DNA of 64,000 bases. Origin: Mauremys mutica. Taxonomy: Eukaryota > Chordata > Testudines > Geoemydidae. This document shows positions 49,858 through 60,240 of the stretch, piece by piece. Position numbers and translations under genes: made by a program. Under the pieces are notes generated by a model, which was not told the origin of the DNA, did no database searches, and saw nothing but the letters and a program-made list of their open reading frames with translations. Where the stretch lies: the NCBI RefSeq assembly GCF_020497125.1, contig NW_025422891.1, forward strand, positions 60,034-124,033, in the 5' to 3' direction. Numbering within the stretch: position 1 is the stretch's first letter; the number at the start of each line of letters is the position of its first letter.

Positions 49858-51684
49858 TTAATGTCCCAGGGGTGGAATAGTAGGGGTAGTGCAGAGGCCC
49901 CTGATGCCACATGTTGGGGAGGTGTAGAGAAATCCCAATTTGCAGTTCTCTATGGGCTGTGGAGGGAGGTGAGCCTGGGATTGTTGAACCTGCAGTTCCA
50001 CCAGAGTCTTCAGCATGTCTGTTTGCTGCCTGAGAAATGCAAACATCTCCAGCTGCACGTCCTTCTCCTTTCTCCTCTATCCCTGTCCATGCTCTCTGCA
50101 AGGATATTCCTCCAAGCTCTGTGCTCATTATCTGAAGCAACAGAGGCTTGCAGGATCACTTGGAACACGTCATCCTGAGTCCTCTTCCTTCTTATCTGGC
50201 TCAGCCATTCTGTGGGTGTGGATGGAGAGACCCTCAAGGGCACATTTGCAGCTGCTGCAGATACAATACACGGAGGTATTCGTGTCAGTGTATTCACAAG
50301 ATAAATCGAAACTTAGGATACTGAACTCACTCCCCTTGATCCACACAAGTTGTAAGCACTACATTCTCACTTCTCCTTGGCATTTATAGAGCATGGCAGC
50401 AGTTGGAGCACAGGCCATGGTGAGTATGGCACTGGAGTGGGGTGGCGGCAAATGGGGGAAATAAAGGGAGATAGCTCACGGGCATGAGCATGTTGGTATA
50501 GGGCAATTGAACTGAATACTGGCACTATTTTTCACAGGCGGTGGTGATTTTAGCTGATATCTCATTCCTGAGGGTAATGGAGGCTAAAAGGGAACAGCTC
50601 ATGCAGGCATCAGTGTGCTGCCCAGGACCATATGCTGCTAGCCTGTGTGCTGCAATAGTTCCTGCTGAAATAATTGCTGAGCGGCGTGAGAAAGTGTCCT
50701 AGTGCAGAGAAAGAAACAAGGCAGCACTCCCCAGAAACCTTTGGCCTGACTACCTGCAGGAATGTTTCATCTAGATATCTATGGAGGATTCATGGAATAT
50801 CATAGTGCAGACAGTGTTCTGCAGAACCCCCTCTGCCTAACTCTAGAGGGGGGAGGGAAGCAAATAACAGCTCTACCTCTATTGGTTGTTTCACAACCCC
50901 TTCTAACATAAGAGTAAAATAGTAAATCGGCAGATGTATCCTGCTACTTTGGGGATTCCATCCCTGTAAGTTCAGAGCAAGCAGCATACTTACCAGAGGT
51001 TCCTTCCCCTGAATCAGACTTACCTGTGCTGGATGGTACGGACTGATTGGACTGCGCAGGACTCCAAATCATCCTGGCTTGCTGGCAGCTGGATCCTGTG
51101 ATCACTTGTCCCCATATGCCTACTCCTCTTCCTTGTGCAGCATTTCCTCCTTGCTGTTCATGGTGGGAGCCTCCAGCTTGGACTCCTTTGAAGTATCTAA
51201 AGGATTCTTTGGAGTGGTGGTGAGGTCTCTTCCGAGGATGGCACGGAGATCTTAGTAAAAGCAGCTGGTCTGAGGCTCTGCACCAGAGTGATTATTAGCC
51301 ACCCTTGCCTTCTGGTATGCCTGCCACAGCTCCTTGACTTCTAGGTGGCACTGCTGTTAGTCCCTATTGTAGCCCTTTCTCCTCCATGCCCCAAGTGATC
51401 TGCTTGTAGATGCTGACATTTTTATGTCTGGATCTGAGCTGTGCCTGCACACATGGGCACCAACTCTGTGGGTGCTCTGGGGCTCAAGCAGAGCAGGAGT
51501 GGAGCAAGGGTGGGAAGAGGTGGGTAAGGGTGACGATTCAGAGAGGAGCAAGCTTGGAGCACCCACCTGGAAAAATAAGTCAGCACCTGTGCCTGCACAG
51601 CCTCCTCCCCACACAGACCGAGGCGATCCATCATTTCCTGTGTACTCCAGGTAGGAGGGCATCTGCAGTGGGTGTAGCTGGCAT
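49858..51684 (-). pseudogene. Harbinger accessory Myb/SANT-like ORF, degraded
   Basis: Family role: DNA-binding partner that carries the transposase to the nucleus and to the ends. From an ATG (MPATPTAD) on minus, a frameshift leads to MMDRLGLCGEEAVQAQ, the start of the Myb/SANT-like trihelix domain. A hAT insertion then splits the domain. It resumes with QITWGMEEKGYNRD and EVKELWQAYQKARVANNHSG. The C-terminal half reads RRKRTQDDVFQVILQASVAS, HRAWRNILAESMDRDRGE and QQTDMLKTLVELQVQQ, a helical region. Frames change several times and stops occur between pieces. It ends near PLGH. Not functional. Confidence 0.85.
51450..51589. mobile_element. 140-bp hAT element inside the Harbinger accessory ORF
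   Basis: Flanked exactly by the octamer TGCCTGCA. Ends CACATGGGCACCAAC and GTCAGCACCTG are roughly inverted, and the inner pair GGTGCTCTGGGGC / TTGGAGCACCCACC matches a turtle repeat I recall. Removing it joins EEAVQAQ to the rest of the SANT-like domain. Confidence 0.93.
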
Positions 51685-52076
51685 GGTCAGTTGAGCAATT
51701 GCTAGGCATGCTCTAGTGTTGCTAGGTAAGCTCTCCAAGCAGGGCAACTAGGAAATGGAATTCCAAAAATTCACAGGACTGTAAAGGGGAGGGCAGTGGA
51801 GTTCACAACGGTAACCAGAGCGGTTAGGATGGGGCATTATGAGACACCTCCTGGAGGCCACTAACAATCAATGTAAGCAACACAGTGTCTACACTGACAC
51901 TGTGTTGACCTAACTAGATCAACCTGGACTCTCTGCCACTTGGGGAGGTGGTGTTATTATGTCAGGGTAATGGGGCAGTTACGGTGGCAGGAGCAAAATT
52001 TAAGTGTAGATACAAACACAATTACGTGGACGTAAGTTACCTTGTGTCGGCTTAACTGGGTAGTGTAGACCAGGCC

Positions 52077-52339
52077 ACAGATTCCCCAAGTGAAATCAAC
52101 TATGCAGGCAAAAGCACTTCCTTGTTGGTAAAATTATCTAGTCTCAGGCTTTTGCTGGCATAGATATTGCAAAGAAAAAAAAATCACACTCCTAACGAAC
52201 ATTGCTGTACCAGCATAAGTTTCTACTGAAGATCTGACCAGAGTTTATTTGTATAGTTTCTTCTAGTCTATTTTAAAATGATTCACCCAGTGTGGGTACC
52301 ACCCTTCCCTCAGAATAGTATACCTTAATCAAACACTTC
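52077..52339. other. no gene seen
   Basis: AT-rich spacer between the Harbinger right end and an old LINE fragment. Confidence 0.5.
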
Positions 52340-52615
52340 ACTAGAAGGATAAGTTTCTCAATATTCATCCTAAATTTATCTTTGGTTAACTTCAGTTAAT
52401 TACACCTTGACATTTATACCCTTCAAGTGTTTGAAGACCATTTGGTCTGCCTCCCTCACGTAGTCATTGTTTGGCCAAGCCACACATATTTAGTTCTTTT
52501 AATTTTTCTTCATAAGTCAAACTCACCAACCCATTAATCATTTTTGTTGTTATTTTCTGAATTCACTTCAGTTTGTCAACATCTTTCTGGTATTATGAGC
52601 ATCTGAAAATAAAGG
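52340..52615 (-). mobile_element. old CR1-type LINE fragment
   Basis: Minus-strand motifs in the order of a CR1 3' region: TTCTTTTAATTTTTCTTCAT, CAACCCATTAATCATTTTTG, TTCAGTTTGTCAACATC, TTTCTGGTATTATGAGC (given on plus). Strongly diverged. Confidence 0.6.
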
Positions 52616-52823
52616 GCTATTACTGGCAATATTCACTGATTCTTAACTATTTTACTCTAGTGGTATGTGTGACACTGTAGTCATTTTTTTTATCTGTATT
52701 TTCCCTACAGTGTTGATTTTCCCTTTCAAAAGCACTGGAAAAAAGGAAGCTTAGACACAATAAAATATCTACCATATCGTAGGCATTTCTAACAGGACAT
52801 AGATAACAGTAGTTGCTCTAGCA

Positions 52824-52892
52824 CAGGGGTCGGCAACCTCTGGCACGTGGCTCGCCAGGGTAAGCCCCCTGGTGGGCCGGGCCAGCTTGGCC
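52824..52892. mobile_element. hAT left-end fragment
   Basis: CAGGGGTCGGCAACCTCTGG followed by GTAAGCCCCCTGGTGGGCCG, the left end of the family also found at 1, 2.9 and 33.6 kb. Cut off after GGCC. Confidence 0.85.
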
Positions 52893-53204
52893 ATGTTCCA
52901 GCTTTCTTAGTGCTTAGATGAAATCAGCACTTGGATGAAGAGCAGCTGGATAAAGCTAAACTCAGGCAAGAATACGGTAATGTCAAGAAAAAGGAACGAC
53001 TCTCATTTTATCATTTGTCTGTTTGTTTATTGAGGGCTTCTGATTTAAAGTAAGTCAGTCCACAGCCTTGGAGCTCTTTTGGACTCTTCACTGCTATTTA
53101 GATGCCTAACTAGCCACACTGGCAAAAAACACTCCCATCTGTCTCCAGGTGCCTAGAAAATTGTGCCCCATTACATTAGACACAGACATCATCATGGTGA
53201 TCCA

Positions 53205-53480
53205 TGACCTGCAGGCTTAATTATTGCTACTCATATCTAGGAATGAAAATAAACACTCTGAAGATCTCTAGCTGGTACAAAACACAGAAGACCATCTAAT
53301 TAGCAATACAAGTAGTTGCAAAACACCACTCCAGTGACCCTGCTCTCTGAATAATTAGAGTCCAGTTTGAGGTTGGTCCTGATATTTGTAACTCTCCATG
53401 GAGTTGACCCTACACGTGAAAAAATGCCTCTCCCTCTGCAACTCTGACCTCCCTCAATGGTTATGTTCCAGTGGAACAAT
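53205..53480 (+). mobile_element. L2-like LINE fragment
   Basis: CAAAACACCACTCCAGTGAC, then TCCAGTTTGAGGTTGGTCCT, then TTTGTAACTCTCCATGGAG fits the C-terminal coding region of L2-type LINEs in plus orientation. Very diverged, and the assignment is from memory. Confidence 0.45.
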
Positions 53481-53732
53481 TAAACTGGGGAAGGCTCATT
53501 AGTCTAGCAGCCTGGAGCTTCAAAGGAGAATGTCTGAATGATAGAACTCACTTCTAAGAGATAATAACAACAACAGACCTCACCACATTTAGGACTGAAC
53601 GTAAAACTGATTTCTCTGACTTAGCTTAAAATTCAAATATTCCTCATACTCTCACACATACATACACATCCTATAAATTAGTCAGGCTACTTCTCCTACA
53701 GGCTGGGAATGAAGCAATATTGTTATTTCTAT

Positions 53733-53784
53733 TTTTAGATACTTGGGACCTGCTCAGATTTAAAATTGTTATTAAAGCTAATGT

Positions 53785-53831
<47 letters not shown>

Positions 53832-54134
53832 CCAGATGTACAGACACTCTTTCCCCAACCTATGTATTAAGTATTTTAGATACTTGGGACCTGCTCAGAT
53901 TTAAAAGTGTCATTAAAGCTAATGTTTATTTACCAATAGCTTTAATAACAATTTTAAAATTGTTATTAAAGCGAATGTTAAATATATATATATATCTATA
54001 TATTTATATATAATATTTATATATATATATATTTAACATTAGCTTTAATAACAATTTTAAATCTGAGCAGGTCCCAAGTATCTAAAATACTTAATACATA
54101 GGTTGGGGAAAGAGTATCTGTACATCTGGGTATA
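53733..54134. repeat. foldback structure with TA tracts and a perfect 34-bp palindrome
   Basis: A 100-bp arm (53827-53927, starting TATACCCAGATGTACAG) is repeated inverted at 54035-54134 with three mismatches. A third, direct copy of its inner 56 bp (TTTTAGATACTTGGGACC...) stands at 53735-53790 and is identical to the inverted arm. Two (TA)n tracts lie between. At 53939-53972 is a perfect 34-bp palindrome, GCTTTAATAACAATTTT followed by its own complement. Confidence 0.93.
53786..53824. repeat. (TA)n microsatellite
   Basis: About 18 TA units, inside the foldback structure. Confidence 0.95.
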
Positions 54135-54419
54135 GTGATTAGATTATCCACAAAAACAAAGTTAGTTTTTTAAAAGTCATATGATACATAGAGTACATAA
54201 TCAGCAATAACCCAAATTTAGGTGAATAGATTTAACAATACAGTTTAGATATTAGAATCTGAATACTCGGGTACATAACTCATTAAAAGTTGTATGGAGA
54301 TTTGGTTGTGAAAAGCAAAATATATCAATGAGTGGAGATTGTCCCTCAGTAATTGAGAATTAGAAAATACAATCCATCTAGAAATTACAGTCCATGAAGA
54401 AAGTATTTATTACTTTCCT

Positions 54420-55930
54420 GACTGTGCTTCTCATCGGCACTCTAACTCTCCCTCCTGGTATTGCCAATGTCCAGTGATGTGTTCTGTGTAGATGTCCCTC
54501 AACCACCTGATAGCGTCCGACACCATGAGTTGGCACATCAGTTGAGCGTAGCATTGACCGATTCTGCATTCTGTCAGCACTCGCTCATTACTGGGGTCTC
54601 ATGCGCCTAAGGCTCTGATGATCAGTGCATGGTGTCTGGACCTGGTAACCCTTAACTCTCAAGGTTTCAGCCAGAGGGGCATATTTCTCTACCTTTTGAG
54701 CTCAGGCATCATGGAAGGCTGGGGTCCTGTTCTCGAACGGCACTGTGACATCCACCATGATGATCTTCTTCTGGTTCTTGTTGGTGATGATGATGTCCGG
54801 TCGCAGTCGGCTGTGGGTTCCGGGGATGGCGGAGTTTATGGCAACATTCCCCATGGGTGGTGGGATGGCTCTGGCCAGGTGATCTTGGATGGCGTTGTGT
54901 TGCAGCTGCCAAGCTCTCAAATGGGGCTTGCAGCTACATAGGATGTGGGGTAGCATCTTGTTGGTGCAGCCACATTTCCTGCATTGCTTTTTCTGATTCC
55001 CAGGGTGGATGGCTCCGTTCAGTGGGACACAGTTGAGCTGGGCCCTGTGGATGAACCTCCAGCGAGCCACTCAGGTAGGTGGCAACATTTTGATTGGAGG
55101 GGGTCCTGGCAATTCGCTTCTTGAGCACTCTCTGCAATGTTCCTTACCGCGGCATCTGGGCACGTCAGAAGGCGGAAGACGTGAGTGATCACAGCAATGT
55201 TGCACAGATCAACCATTTGAGAGACGTTGACACCACCCTGCCTGTGTGAGATGTATACCAGTTCATTGCTGGCCCTCTGGGGAAGAAACATCCACTTCTT
55301 CACCAGCTGCTGATGGTGTTGTCTGCCTTGTTCAGAGGTACCTTTGCCACGGCAGAACCCCTCAGGACAAATGAGATGGGAATCAGGAAGGTGTTCAAGG
55401 CATTGATCTTCTGCCACGGTGCCAGTAGGGAGGAGTAGGATCTCCGCGATGATATCCTCAGGTGTCTGCTGGACACGGAAAACTGTTGGCATGCCAAGAT
55501 GTTGGTATGCATGCCCATCCTCAAGGAAGATTATGAGTTCACCCTGGATCTGAAAAGATGTAGCCTGGACTGAATCCCTTCTACTACCATTGATATGCAA
55601 GGATGCACACTTCCTGGCATTGAAGCAGAGTCCCATCCAGTTGGCAACCTGGCTGGTGATGTCAAGCATTTGTTGGAGACTCTCGGGGTTGTCTGCGATC
55701 AGGACCAGATTATCTGCGTAAGGCAGGATATTCATTCTATTGTCATATAGATCAAAACCTCCTAGACTGCTGGAGTTACTTGAATGAGCGGCTCCATGGC
55801 TAAGTTGAAAACAATGGGGCTCAGGGTGCAGCCTTGCTTCACGCCACTATGAATAGGAATTTCGAGCATCTCTCCTTCCATGGAATGGATGGTGGAGGTG
55901 CAGCCTTCATACAGTTCCCAGACCAGTTGG
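54420..55930 (-). pseudogene. R2/R4-type LINE relic (RT plus restriction-like endonuclease)
   Basis: Family role: one-ORF LINE that inserts with its own site-preferring endonuclease. Read on minus: IHSGVKQGCTLSPIVFNLAM (RT), then a stop, then LPYADNLVLIADN, where the second Asp of the YADD active site is Asn (codon near 55710). Next NARKCASLHINGS, AYQHLGMPTVFRV, FLPQRASNELVYISHRQGG and KKRIARTPSNQNVATYLSGS. A deletion then removes roughly 100 residues. It resumes with FIHRAQLNCVPLNGA, a CX2CX8HX4C zinc knuckle (CRKCGC...HILCSC) and the endonuclease motif RPDIIIT...MVDVTVPFE. The coding part ends near IYTEHITGHWQYQ. Frameshifts and stops make it dead. No 28S rRNA gene flanks it. Confidence 0.88.
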
Positions 55931-56364
55931 AGAATATAAAGTCAACAGTTGATACAGGACAAAATCTGAAAGGATATAAGTAATAAGACTATCTTGATAA
56001 ATCGGCCAAATAAATTTATTGCCATGGACTTCTGGCTATAATTAATCAGTTATTATGCGACAAAGAGGTGTATTGGAAATCCATCAATCTTTTCTTCTTA
56101 ATCATTCATATTAGTATTATTTTCTTCCAACTATTTTCTGAATGTGTGTAAAATTTTAAAATGTTCATGTGACATAATTTGTTTTGGCAAATAAACATTT
56201 GGTGAACATCTCTTGTGTTATTAATTTGTGACCCTAAGGAAAAAAAAGAGAGAGCTAAGAGAGAATAAGTTGAATGTATGTTATCTTTAGTGTGTTATTT
56301 GAGAGGGAAATACAGTATTTTAAAGGGGATTCTTCATTTTAACAGGTACTCTAGCACATAAAGC
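55931..56364. other. no gene seen
   Basis: AT-rich; presumably just downstream of the candidate gene's polyadenylation site. Confidence 0.5.
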
Positions 56365-56550
56365 ATCACTCTATATGAGCAGCATTTCTTTAATGGTAGA
56401 AAGATAAATGTACATTTATATTAAAACTGAAAGTTGCTGTTGCTTGTTGACAGCACTTTAAAACACAATCAGTATCAATCCTTTCTAACAAACATTCTCC
56501 ATCTCAATGCCTGCTTTATCTCTCCCAATCCTAGATAACGCAATAGCAGC
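56365..56550 (-). other. candidate exon 4 (terminal, with 3' UTR)
   Basis: Acceptor GGTCTTTCTGACACCACATAG, then 21 codons (AAIALSRIGRDKAGIEMENVC) to TAG. The 3' end is estimated from an ATTAAA signal at 56389-56394. Confidence 0.45.
56389..56394 (-). terminator. possible polyadenylation signal ATTAAA
   Basis: Commonest variant of the AATAAA signal, on the minus strand 91 nt past the candidate stop codon. Confidence 0.35.
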
Positions 56551-58835
56551 CTATGTGGTGTCAGAAAGACCAAGGTTTTTTCTATAAAATTTCTAAGATA
56601 GAAAGCCATTGAATAGAACAGAGAAACTATTATTTTCTCATGTATGTGATTACCAGTACCAAAGTCATTACAATAACAAATAGAAGTGTTTTCTACCATA
56701 TTTAATTTTGTTTGATATTTTGTATCCATCTTATCAAGTACAATATGTCATTGATTAGACTCAGACTTTTCTACTCCATTACAAGTGTTATTTATAGGCA
56801 TTATAAATAAAGATGTTACTAACAGCTTAAAAGCAATTTGGGTGGCAGTTAACTTTGGGTGCTCACCCAAAATACTCTCTTTTTCATTCTATTGCAGCAT
56901 CCCAATAGCAGTAAAACTAGAAGTAATATATCTAATTTGAGAAATGCTGATGTACCTTTTCCCCATAGCCAACATATGACATATTCTGACTTGAATTTGA
57001 CATTGTGAATGGTAGCACTATGATACTGTAGTGAAATCTCTTTATCATGAAAGTTGAACTTTCAAATGTAGAATTATGTACAAAAAACTGCATACAAAAA
57101 TAAAATAATGTAAAACTTTAGAGCCTACAAGTCCACTCAGTCCTACTTCTTGTTCAGCCAATTGATCAGACAAACAAGTTTGTATACATCTGCAGGAGAT
57201 AATGCTGTCTGCTTTTTCTTTACAATGTCACCTGAAAGTGAGAAAAGGTGTTTCCATGGCTCTGTGGTAGCCAGCGTCATAAGATATTTATATGCCAGAT
57301 GTGCTAAAGATTCATATGTCCCATCATGCTTCAACCACCATTCCAGAGGACATGTCCATGCTGATGATGGATTCTGCTCGATAACAATCCAAAGCAGTGC
57401 GGACCGACACATGTTCATTTTCATCATCTGAGACTGAAGCCACCAGCAGAAGATTGGCTTTCCTTTTTGTTGGTTCAGGTTCTGTAATTTCTGCATCGGA
57501 GTCTTGCTCTTTAAAGACTTCTAAAAGCATGCTCCATACCTCATCCCTCTCAGATTTTGGAAGTCACTTCAGATTCTTAAACCTTGTGTCGAGTACCATA
57601 GCTATCTAGAAATCTCACATTGGTACTTTCTTTGCATTTCGTCAGATCTGAAGTGAAAGTGTTCTTAAAATGAATAACATATGCTAGGTCATCATCCGAG
57701 ACCGCTATAACATGAAATATATGGCAGAAAGTGGGTAAAACAGAGCAGGAGACATACAATTCTCCTCCAACGAGTTCAGTCACAAATTTATTTAATGTAT
57801 TCTTTTTTAACAAGCCTCATCAGCATGGAAGCATGCCCTCTGGAATGGTAGCTGAAGCATGAAGGGGCATATGAATGTTTGCATATTTGGCATGTAAATA
57901 CCTTGCAATGCTGGTTACAAAAGTCCCATGTGAACGCCTGTTCTCACTTTCAGGTGACATTGTACATGAGAAGTGGGCAGCATTATCTCTCATACATGTA
58001 AACAAACTTGTTTGTCTTAGTGATTGGCTGAACAAGAAGTAGAACTGAGTGGACTTGTAGTCTCTAAAGTTTTACATTATTTTGTTTTTGAGTGCAGTTA
58101 TGTAACAAAAAATTCTACATTTGTAAGCTTCACTTTCACGATAAAGAGATTGCACTACAGTTCTTGTATGAAGTGAATTGAAAAATACTATTTATTTTAT
58201 CATTTTTACAGTGCAAATATTTGTAATAAAATATTAATATAAAGTGAGCACTGTACACTTTGTATTCTGTGTTGTAATTGTAAATCAATATATTTGAAAG
58301 TGTAAAAAAATCCAAAATATTTAATAAAGTTCAATTGGTATTGTATTGTTTAACATTGTGATTAATCACAATTAATTTTTTAAAATTGAGATTAATTTTT
58401 TTGAGTTAATCACGTGAGTTAACTGCGATTAATCAACAGCCCTAACTATTATGCCCTGAGGAAACCACATTAGAGAACCCTTTTTAAATATAATTTTCAC
58501 AAAAGCAGGATGTTAACACAACTTTTTTACCAGCATTGCCATAAGAACTGATAAAAAGAACTTAAGTATAAGGGCCAAGTACACCAGTACAGAAGTAGTT
58601 ATAAGTACCTCTATAAATATGATCTGGATATAGTACTTATGCATTTATAACTAAAAGTACAAGGGCAAGTATTTTCAAGTCCTGTATTCCCTGATATTGT
58701 CTGATCAATATATGGACAGCTACTTAACTAACTTAATCACATAGTGAAAGAGAAAAAAAGAACAACAATGACATTTTATTCAGGTACACAAATAAAGCGT
58801 GGCATAACAATGTAAATACATTTAAAATTTCTCAC

Positions 58836-58866
<31 letters not shown>

Positions 58867-60041
58867 TACAGACAGCATATCATTCTGAAAAGGGGAGTGA
58901 GTCTGCCCATTGCCAGTTGCAGTGACCAATCAGAAGTGAAGGAGGTGGGGCTTTCATCCTTCCTCCTGGTGCAACAGTAGGGTCAACAGAAAAAAGCCCT
59001 GCTAGCCAGAACTCAGGGCCTGAAGCTCCCAAGCCAGGACAGTCAATTCTGGGTGCCAACCAGAATCTGGAACAGTTCGGTGGAATGTGTTTGTTTCAAA
59101 TAAAGTACTTGCAGATAAAGTTACTTATGCTTTAGAAGCCTTTAAAATTTACTCAAATACAAGTACTAAATATAGACTATTGAAAGTACTTAAGTACACA
59201 TGTGTCAAGTGCATTGTACTTAAGTACACAGGAACACTGCTTTCTGCAGCTATGAAATGAAAATCTAGTGGCAATGGAACCAAGGTTTCTTATTAACTGG
59301 GCTCTGGATCTCTTGTTTTCCAAGACAATACTTACTATTGTCTGATGTGTCTGTAACAGTGTGTAAACGGCTACCTGGAAAAGGAAAGGTGTTATAAGTT
59401 CTCACCTCTGTTGCCAGAGAAACACTATCCACTACATTCTTAATTTGTTTTTGTAAAGAACGCAGAAATGATATAGTACATCCTCCATTTTCTTTTCTTC
59501 TTTTGCCGCTGATTGCTTCAAATATGCTCCTGGAGAAAGGAAAGGAAACAAAAAAATAATAATAGAGATTTATAGGGTACAGTATTTTTGCAATTGTGAT
59601 TAGCCTATGCTTAGGTAGCAAAAGGTTGAGAATGACTGTCATACATATCTTTCAGAGAAAATAATCTACGTACTTCAAACCCATCAAGCTGTTCATTCCC
59701 AGCTTTGGAATTGATTATCTAACCCTTGGAATTGTGAATTTGGGTGGCACTTTGCTTAACACCCAAACTTCCACATAACAGGTTTTAAGGCATAAATGAT
59801 TTTCAGGCAGACAAATGATCAGGAAAGAAGAAAAAACACATTTTAACAGGATATCATTTTTTAATCAAAGTGAAAACTTATAAAACAAGATTACGTTTAC
59901 TGTTAGCAAGCATACCTTGAGGACTTGTGAACACACATCAGCATCTTGGTTTGGCCTAACGTGCATTGTTATTACACGTGTCTCTGTTCCTGGTACACAG
60001 AGGATATGAGTCTTTCCTTTAGCTGATTCTGAGAGGCTCAT
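56485..60041 (-). CDS. candidate four-exon gene for an unknown 114-residue protein
   Basis: Four segments on minus join into one frame from ATG to TAG: coding exons 59916-60041, 59674-59702, 59406-59529 and 56485-56550. All introns are GT-AG, and phases fit (0, 2, 0). The ATG has A at -3 (AAGCATGA), and an in-frame TAA lies three codons upstream. The product starts MSLSESAKGKTHILCVPG, has a basic patch (SGKRRKENGG) near residue 60, then a helix with spaced hydrophobics (FLRSLQKQIKNVVDSVSLA), and ends GRDKAGIEMENVC. No signal peptide or membrane segment. I do not recognise it. An ATTAAA lies 91 nt after the stop. The last intron contains a hAT element and a (CA)n tract. Weak point: the 29-nt exon has a poor acceptor. 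Upstream exons may exist. Confidence 0.45.
57024..58443. mobile_element. hAT element with about 345-bp inverted arms
   Basis: The arms 57024-57367 and 57817-58162 are inverted copies of each other (shared GTCCACTCAGT/ACTGAGTGGAC, CTTGTTCAGCCAAT, CACTTTCAGGTGACATT, CCTCTGGAATGG). The right terminus GATTAATCAACAGCCCT is preserved beyond the right arm; the left terminus is gone. The loop and left arm carry the end of a hAT transposase gene on minus. I recall turtle elements with the same design. Confidence 0.85.
57143..57813 (-). pseudogene. hAT transposase, C-terminal half, broken
   Basis: Family role: transposase with RNase H-like core and a hAT dimerisation domain. The minus strand reads LNKFVTELVGGELYVSCSVL, PTFCHIFHVIAVSDDD and FKNTFTSDLTKCKESTNVRF, then after frameshifts FKEQDSDAEITEPEP, ASVSDDENEHVSVRTALD, CPLEWWLKHDGTYESLA and finally HLFSLSGDIVKKKQTALSP and KLVCLINWLNKK with its stop. 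The last two are the dimerisation motif. The N-terminal BED finger and the first catalytic Asp are missing. The final part lies in the left inverted arm, so a second copy, also frameshifted, exists on plus in the right arm. Confidence 0.85.
58557..59235. repeat. interspersed repeat with TACTTAAGTACA-type ends
   Basis: Left part has ACTTAAGTATAAGGGCCAAG and AAGTACAAGGGCAAGTATTT; right part has GTACTTAAGTACACAGG. The ends look inverted, suggesting a DNA transposon of hAT type; limits uncertain. A (CA)n tract and a GC-richer stretch are inside. Lies in the last intron of the candidate gene. Confidence 0.45.
58839..58866. repeat. (AC)14 microsatellite
   Basis: Fourteen uninterrupted AC units. 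Confidence 0.97.
59406..59529 (-). other. candidate exon 3
   Basis: The best exon signal in the window: acceptor TTTCCTTTCCTTTCTCCAG, donor ACAGAG|GTGAGA, and 124 nt open in one frame as one base plus 41 codons (SIFEAISGKRRKENGG...SVSLATE). The other two frames have stops. Confidence 0.6.
59674..59702 (-). other. candidate exon 2 (29-nt microexon)
   Basis: Adds LGMNSLMGL and two bases of the next codon; donor TTTGAA|GTACGT, acceptor TTCCAAAG with a poor pyrimidine tract. Its length (27+2) is what is needed to bring exons 1 and 3 into frame, since joining them directly gives a stop after three codons. Chance cannot be excluded. Confidence 0.35.
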
Positions 60042-60050
60042 GCTTTATGT
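59916..60050 (-). other. candidate exon 1 (start codon)
   Basis: Open from ATG for 42 codons to the donor CTCAAG|GTATGC. Only this frame is open. A possible acceptor (GAGGACTTCCAG) precedes nine untranslated bases, so this may be the first coding but not the first transcribed exon. Confidence 0.5.
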
Positions 60051-60240
60051 CTGGAAGTCCTCAGTAAAATCTCTGATGACCATCAAAATCACAACCATTA
60101 CACTGGCACTTTAAGAGTAAATACTGTACAAAGAGAGAGAACTCTGCAGCAATTTGGATTCACAAAACCATATAATTTTTTATTTATTTATTAAGGTTTG
60201 CAAAACTTCCTTCTTAACTTAAACCATTTCTTATTAAAGG

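Larger units (their letters stand above)
48003..52076. mobile_element. large Harbinger element with both genes, broken
   Basis: Right end GGGTAGTGTAGACCAGGCC is intact; the left terminal repeat is missing, and homology starts at TTATGTCGGTGTACAG. It carries a DDE transposase relic on plus and the Myb/SANT-like accessory ORF on minus, converging towards about 49.7 kb, the two-gene plan of PIF/Harbinger transposons. Both genes are broken. A 140-bp hAT sits in the accessory ORF. By length and content this is the closest thing to a full autonomous copy in the window. Confidence 0.88.

Noticed and set aside
51357..51709. Overlapping ORFs on both strands near 51.5 kb
   Set aside because: Shadows of the accessory ORF relic and the 140-bp hAT.
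59265..59642. 125-codon minus-strand ORF read as a single-exon gene
   Set aside because: It reads through a strong acceptor and a strong donor; the middle 124 nt as an exon explains it better.
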